Shown: positions 53,743-56,920 of the stretch, in pieces | Layout of the letters: every line of letters starts with the position of its first letter | How positions within the stretch are numbered: position 1 is the stretch's first letter | Origin: Candidatus Acetothermia bacterium | GTDB taxonomy: Bacteria > Bipolaricaulota > Bipolaricaulia > UBA7950 | Direction of reading: 5' to 3' | Length of the DNA: 56,920 bases | Assembly: GCA_022684035.1 (NCBI GenBank) | Contig: JAJHSB010000033.1 | Span: forward strand, 1 to 56,920 | The notes under the pieces: model-generated | The model's database searches: none | The model's input: only the letters and a program-made list of their open reading frames with translations | Told to the model about the DNA's origin: nothing | Translations under genes and position numbers: made by a program

Positions 53743-54690
53743 ATGAATACACGACAATATGATCTAATCATCATCGGAGCTGGGCCAGCCGGGCTGACTG
53801 CCGCTATTTACGCCGGACGAGCGTTGCTCAATACATTATTGCTGGAACGCACCCTTCCAGGCGGTCAACTGAACGAGACCGACTACGTAGAGAATTTTCC
53901 TGGGTTTGAAGAGAAGATTGCCGGCCCACAGTTGATGGGACAAATGAAACGTCAGGCAGAGCGCTTCGGAGTTAAAATCGAAATTGCCGCTGTCACAGCT
54001 ATCGCCGCAGAAGGGGAATCACTCTCGGTGACGAGCGATAGAGGGACTTATTTTACCCGTACGATTATCGTTGCTACTGGCACAAGGCCGCGTGAACTTG
54101 TTGCCGCTGGAGCGGCTAAATTCAAAGGTCGCGGTCTCTCCTACTGTGCTACCTGCGATGGTTATTTCTTCCGTAATAAAGATGTTTTGGAAGTAGGAGC
54201 AGGTGACGCCGGCTTAACTGCAGCATTATTCTTAAGTAAATTAGTAAAATCAGTAGGAATCGTAGTCCGCCACCCGCAACATGATCCTAATGCGTTGCGC
54301 GCTGCACCGCTACTTCGCCAACGGGCGGAAGAGAACCCCAAAGTATATTTCGTGTGGAATAAAGTGATCACAGAAGTACTGGGAGAAACCCATCTCAAAG
54401 CAGTTAAATTACAGGATTTGGCAACCGGTAAAGAAGAAATCATGACAACTGACGGAGTATTTGTGAATATCGGTCATATTCCTGCCACTGACTTTCTCCG
54501 CGGGACCCTGGCGCTCGATGAATCAGGGTATATTATTACTGACGACAAGTTGCAGACGAATATTCCGGGAGTCTTTGCTGCTGGCGATATTCGCAGTTGG
54601 GCAAATCGCTATGCTCAAGCCGTCGTCGCTGCAAGCGACGGTGCCGTAGCCGCGATTGAAGTAGAGAAATACCTTGCCAATCGCCGTTGA
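53743..54690 (+). CDS. trxB: thioredoxin-reductase-like flavoprotein with altered nucleotide-binding motif
   Basis: 315 residues, the normal TrxB length. FAD domain: IIGAGPAGLTAAIYAGRA (about 10-27), TLPGGQLNETDYVENFPGF, and near the C-terminus GVFAAGDIRSW...QAVVAASDGAVAA. The redox pair is intact in LSYCATCDGYFFRNK (about 133-147). The NAD(P)H domain is unusual: the GGGDSA.E motif is GAGDAGLTA, and the NADPH-phosphate-binding HRR...R is replaced by RHPQHDPNALR. It may prefer NADH or take electrons from ferredoxin or another donor, as reported for some anaerobe and cyanobacterial flavin thioredoxin reductases. GTTGGAG precedes the ATG. Confidence 0.85.
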   Translation: MNTRQYDLIIIGAGPAGLTAAIYAGRALLNTLLLERTLPGGQLNETDYVENFPGFEEKIAGPQLMGQMKRQAERFGVKIEIAAVTAIAAEGESLSVTSDRGTYFTRTIIVATGTRPRELVAAGAAKFKGRGLSYCATCDGYFFRNKDVLEVGAGDAGLTAALFLSKLVKSVGIVVRHPQHDPNALRAAPLLRQRAEENPKVYFVWNKVITEVLGETHLKAVKLQDLATGKEEIMTTDGVFVNIGHIPATDFLRGTLALDESGYIITDDKLQTNIPGVFAAGDIRSWANRYAQAVVAASDGAVAAIEVEKYLANRR

Positions 54691-54810
54691 AAATTAGCTC
54701 CTCGCTTCGCTCAGAACTTAGACTCATAATGACGTCTCTGCATGCGAAGAGGCCCCGCCAGGCGGCGCGGCGTTGCCCGTACATGTTATTTCGTGACTCA
54801 TGACTATAGC

Positions 54811-56337
54811 TTATAGAGCGGCAAGAGCGTAAATAACACCGAGGAATCCAATAATAGTCAAGGCGAAAACTAGTTTTTCCGACATCTTTCCACCTTGTCC
54901 CATTGCCTTGCCGAAAGTAAAAAAGACCATTGGGTGCACTAAAAAAGGCATGGCAAAGATAAAGGGGATCAACTCAGCTCCTTCTGGGCCAAACATCCCT
55001 CCATGCAGTGCGGCAAATAACCCAAAGTGAGATAGGGCAGAAGATTGGCTCATCGCAGCGTGTGCAAGCGGCATTGCAGCAAAGTGTAAGAGTAAAAGAC
55101 CGCCGAACATCGCGCATAATTGCCAACCAAAGGAGAACTGCATTAACCCCTTTACTTCAGTATCATCGTCATCGTTAGCTTTGCGAAGAGTCTTTAGAGC
55201 TATTATCGTTAAAATGATGCCACCCAATACAACGGCCAGTGACGGCCAGAGCATCAGAGAACCTCTACCAATACTCGCTGCCAAGATTGAAAATACGAAA
55301 ACATGACCGAAAAATGGTATGTTAATCATGATCGGGGCTCGATTGGCAGCTGTCGTCCCAAAATCTCCCGCAGTACAAGCTCCGGTTAGACCGGCATGAG
55401 ACAGAGATCCTGCCATCCCCGGCGCGAGATTGCGGACATGGTTTGCTTTACCTAAAACTATCAATAGCGCAATGCCACCGAACATCCAGAGTATCTGACC
55501 AAAGAATCCGTATGCGATTACTGAATGCATACCGACAATAGCAAAAACTTCACTGATCCGTGAGCCGCCGACCAAGAAATTACCCGCTAAAACCACCGGG
55601 ATCCCGGCGAATAATAATGATTTAATGGTCGGGCCAAACCGCCATTTATACAAAATTGCTCCCAAAGAGACCGACCCGATCATTACGAAGAAGATCTGTG
55701 GAAGCGGAATGATTGGCTTAATCCATACAGCCGTCCAATAAGAAAGGACCAATATTATGACGACGCCAATGATCTCTACAATCCCTTTTTTGAAATACAA
55801 CCGTTTATCGGTTATGGAAGCCTTGCTGTCGATTAAGATGACCGCTCCGGCTAAACAGATATAGACAATAAGCGGATAATATTTGCTCAACCCAGCGGCT
55901 CCAACACCGAGAATCAAACGTTCCAACGCTTCAATACCCAGCAAAAGTAGCAACGCCTGTATAATGAAGACCAATTGGGTTCTCATAGTACCCAAGAAAG
56001 TTTCTTCCTGCGATGAGATGATCATCTCTTCTTGCTTGAATTTCATCTTGCCGAACAGCTTTCGCAATTCTTGCCCACCAACAAAAAAGACGACCGCCAA
56101 TGCAATGATCGCTGTTCCGCCGACCATCCCGATAATCGGAAATTCAGGCAATCCAATTCGGGATACACCGCCTTCCACCAGAAGAAACCCTGCGACAAGG
56201 CCGAAGATCACGATAATCAGTATCGGTGAATATCTAGTCCCTGTCACCACAGCCCGTGCAATAAGTACTACAGGCACCAACAGCATAAGAGCCAGCCATA
56301 GCTGGTTTAAAATTTGCAGATCAAGTATTGGTTCCAA
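54811..56337 (-). CDS. polytopic membrane protein, probable transporter, family not recognised
   Basis: 508 residues with about 13 hydrophobic segments and a short acidic cytoplasmic loop (KANDDDDTEVKGL, about 400). Two Gly/Ser/Thr-rich stretches interrupt helices in the manner of substrate-binding re-entrant loops of ion-coupled carriers: NHVRNLAPGMAGSLSHAGLTGACTAGDFGTTAANRAPIMINIPFFGH (about 310-357) and FAALHGGMFGPEGAELIPF (about 450-470). A second soluble loop (KMKFKQEEMIISSQEE, about 97-112) is charged. A sodium-coupled carboxylate or glutamate carrier would suit the glutamate-fermenting genes nearby, but no family motif was identified. It converges with trxB (120-base gap). Confidence 0.5.
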   Translation of the reverse strand: MEPILDLQILNQLWLALMLLVPVVLIARAVVTGTRYSPILIIVIFGLVAGFLLVEGGVSRIGLPEFPIIGMVGGTAIIALAVVFFVGGQELRKLFGKMKFKQEEMIISSQEETFLGTMRTQLVFIIQALLLLLGIEALERLILGVGAAGLSKYYPLIVYICLAGAVILIDSKASITDKRLYFKKGIVEIIGVVIILVLSYWTAVWIKPIIPLPQIFFVMIGSVSLGAILYKWRFGPTIKSLLFAGIPVVLAGNFLVGGSRISEVFAIVGMHSVIAYGFFGQILWMFGGIALLIVLGKANHVRNLAPGMAGSLSHAGLTGACTAGDFGTTAANRAPIMINIPFFGHVFVFSILAASIGRGSLMLWPSLAVVLGGIILTIIALKTLRKANDDDDTEVKGLMQFSFGWQLCAMFGGLLLLHFAAMPLAHAAMSQSSALSHFGLFAALHGGMFGPEGAELIPFIFAMPFLVHPMVFFTFGKAMGQGGKMSEKLVFALTIIGFLGVIYALAAL

Positions 56338-56665
56338 GACCGATTCAACTCCTTGTAAAAATATTAAGATTTCATATATCTGCTTCTATCAGGAAGAGTT
56401 TTTTCACTGTTAAGAATCAACGCTGATTTGTTCTAAGTTTTTAGTAGCCATAAACAAAATCTTCCATCATAAGATACTCACTACGATCACTTAAATTTCT
56501 ATAACTGTCCCAAATTATAACATCCACTCGTGCAAAATCTACCCTATCAGTTCACAGAACCCTGAATCCGTGAGGCTAGCTGGACTTTTCCTTGCATTTT
56601 GTATCTGAAACCTGCTATACGCAAGTGTGGGGAAGCCGCTGAAGACTTTCACCCTAAAGGTGAAG
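56338..56665. other. intergenic region up to the IS1380 transposase start
   Basis: 328 bases, AT-rich at first (promoter region of the membrane-protein gene is expected near 56340-56500). The last about 100 bases (from about 56560) change in composition and probably belong to the left end of the insertion sequence. No other gene. Confidence 0.45.
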
Positions 56666-56920
56666 ATGCGTTTCGAGATAGTGCAGGGAGACGAACAACT
56701 TTCCAGTCATTCGGGCTTAGCCTTGATAGGTGCTATACTGGACAGGACCAATATTCGGGAGCGATTAGATAAGGTGGTGTTGCCGGGACATCCATTTCCG
56801 GAGATCAGCCACGGTGAGGTGGCTACAGCCATGATTGGGCTCATCTGCCTGGGCAAGCCCGACTTCGATGCTATCGAGCCCTTCCGTGGTGACCACTTCT
56901 TCGCTCAGTCGCTGGGCCTG
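56560..56920 (+). mobile_element. left part of an IS1380-family insertion sequence, cut by window edge
   Basis: The transposase N-terminus starts at 56666. The about 100 bases before it (CCTGAATCCGTGAGGCTAGC onwards) are the likely left terminal region, but neither an inverted repeat partner nor a target duplication can be seen because the element runs off the window. The left boundary is approximate. Confidence 0.5.
56666..56920 (+). CDS. IS1380-family transposase, N-terminal part
   Basis: Open from the ATG at 56666 (AAGGTG five bases upstream) to the window edge (85 codons). The sequence MRFEIVQGDEQLSSHSGLALIGAILDRTNIRERLDKVVLP and HGEVATAMIGLICLGKPDFDAIEPFRGDHFFAQSLGL matches the N-terminus of IS1380/IS4-like DDE transposases (LtsraGl.l....l.. 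; G.pDyddie.lR.D..f...lG). The catalytic DDE residues lie beyond the edge. The frame is intact so far, so the element may be active. Confidence 0.85.
   Translation, partial: MRFEIVQGDEQLSSHSGLALIGAILDRTNIRERLDKVVLPGHPFPEISHGEVATAMIGLICLGKPDFDAIEPFRGDHFFAQSLGL

Noticed and set aside
54720-54800. GC-rich hairpin GCCCCGCC...GGCGGGGC type between trxB and the membrane-protein gene as a bidirectional terminator
   Set aside because: The stem is irregular and no T-tract follows on either strand.

Overview
The window reads as a chromosomal segment of an anaerobic, probably thermophilic, diderm bacterium from a deep-branching lineage. The reasons are its archaeal-type fructose-1,6-bisphosphate aldolase/phosphatase, glutamate mutase with methylaspartate ammonia-lyase, 2-hydroxyacyl-CoA dehydratase activase proteins, FeoAB, an M42 aminopeptidase, a MalF with a large periplasmic insertion, and binding proteins with plain (non-lipid) signal peptides. 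Bipolaricaulota (OP1) or a Thermotogae-like group would fit, but the phylum cannot be fixed from the sequence alone. There are no rRNA, tRNA or CRISPR loci.

Layout. 1-6500 is an iron/metal-flavoured region: an FMN-binding protein cut by the left edge with a periplasmic binding protein (minus strand), a GC-rich plus-strand operon of two small nicotianamine-synthase-like methyltransferases around a (frameshifted) LPG-synthase-type membrane protein, then feoAB (minus). The binding-protein operon and feoAB share a near-identical promoter with a 15-bp palindrome between -35 and -10. 6500-11100 holds a CIRCE-controlled hsp20, a DUF5693 membrane protein and a very unusual FtsZ: an intact but divergent FtsZ core with the C-terminal adaptor-binding peptide, preceded by a DnaA-domain-I/DnaX-domain-III-like module. 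11200-15500 is a split, translationally coupled dehydratase-activase pair. 15500-19500 is a coiled-coil protein, floA-nfeD and a D-aminopeptidase. 19500-27050 has a sigma factor, rlmN-ligA, an M42 peptidase, an ATP-cone/uridine-kinase fusion and a GGQ release-factor-like protein.

27150-40425 is one seven-gene minus-strand maltodextrin/alpha-glucan operon driven by a perfect-consensus promoter: ROK repressor, GH36-like hydrolase, 1.5-kilo-residue secreted amylopullulanase-like enzyme, MalE, MalF, MalG and an intracellular GH13 enzyme. The transport ATPase is missing from it. Starch would be cut outside, imported as oligosaccharides and finished inside.

40400-41000 is a repeat island with a 20-unit heptamer array. 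41000-56340 has a lipid kinase and an apparently leaderless mutS (divergent), a beta-helix pseudogene, the glutamate-to-mesaconate pair followed by the FBP aldolase/phosphatase, a decayed four-helix-bundle (IVP) element, hpt, tsaD, a thiamine-binding protein, xseA (frameshifted)-xseB, a thioredoxin reductase lacking the usual NADPH signature, and an unidentified polytopic transporter. The right edge enters an IS1380-family transposase. Single-base frameshifts in two otherwise intact genes suggest either assembly errors or very recent decay.
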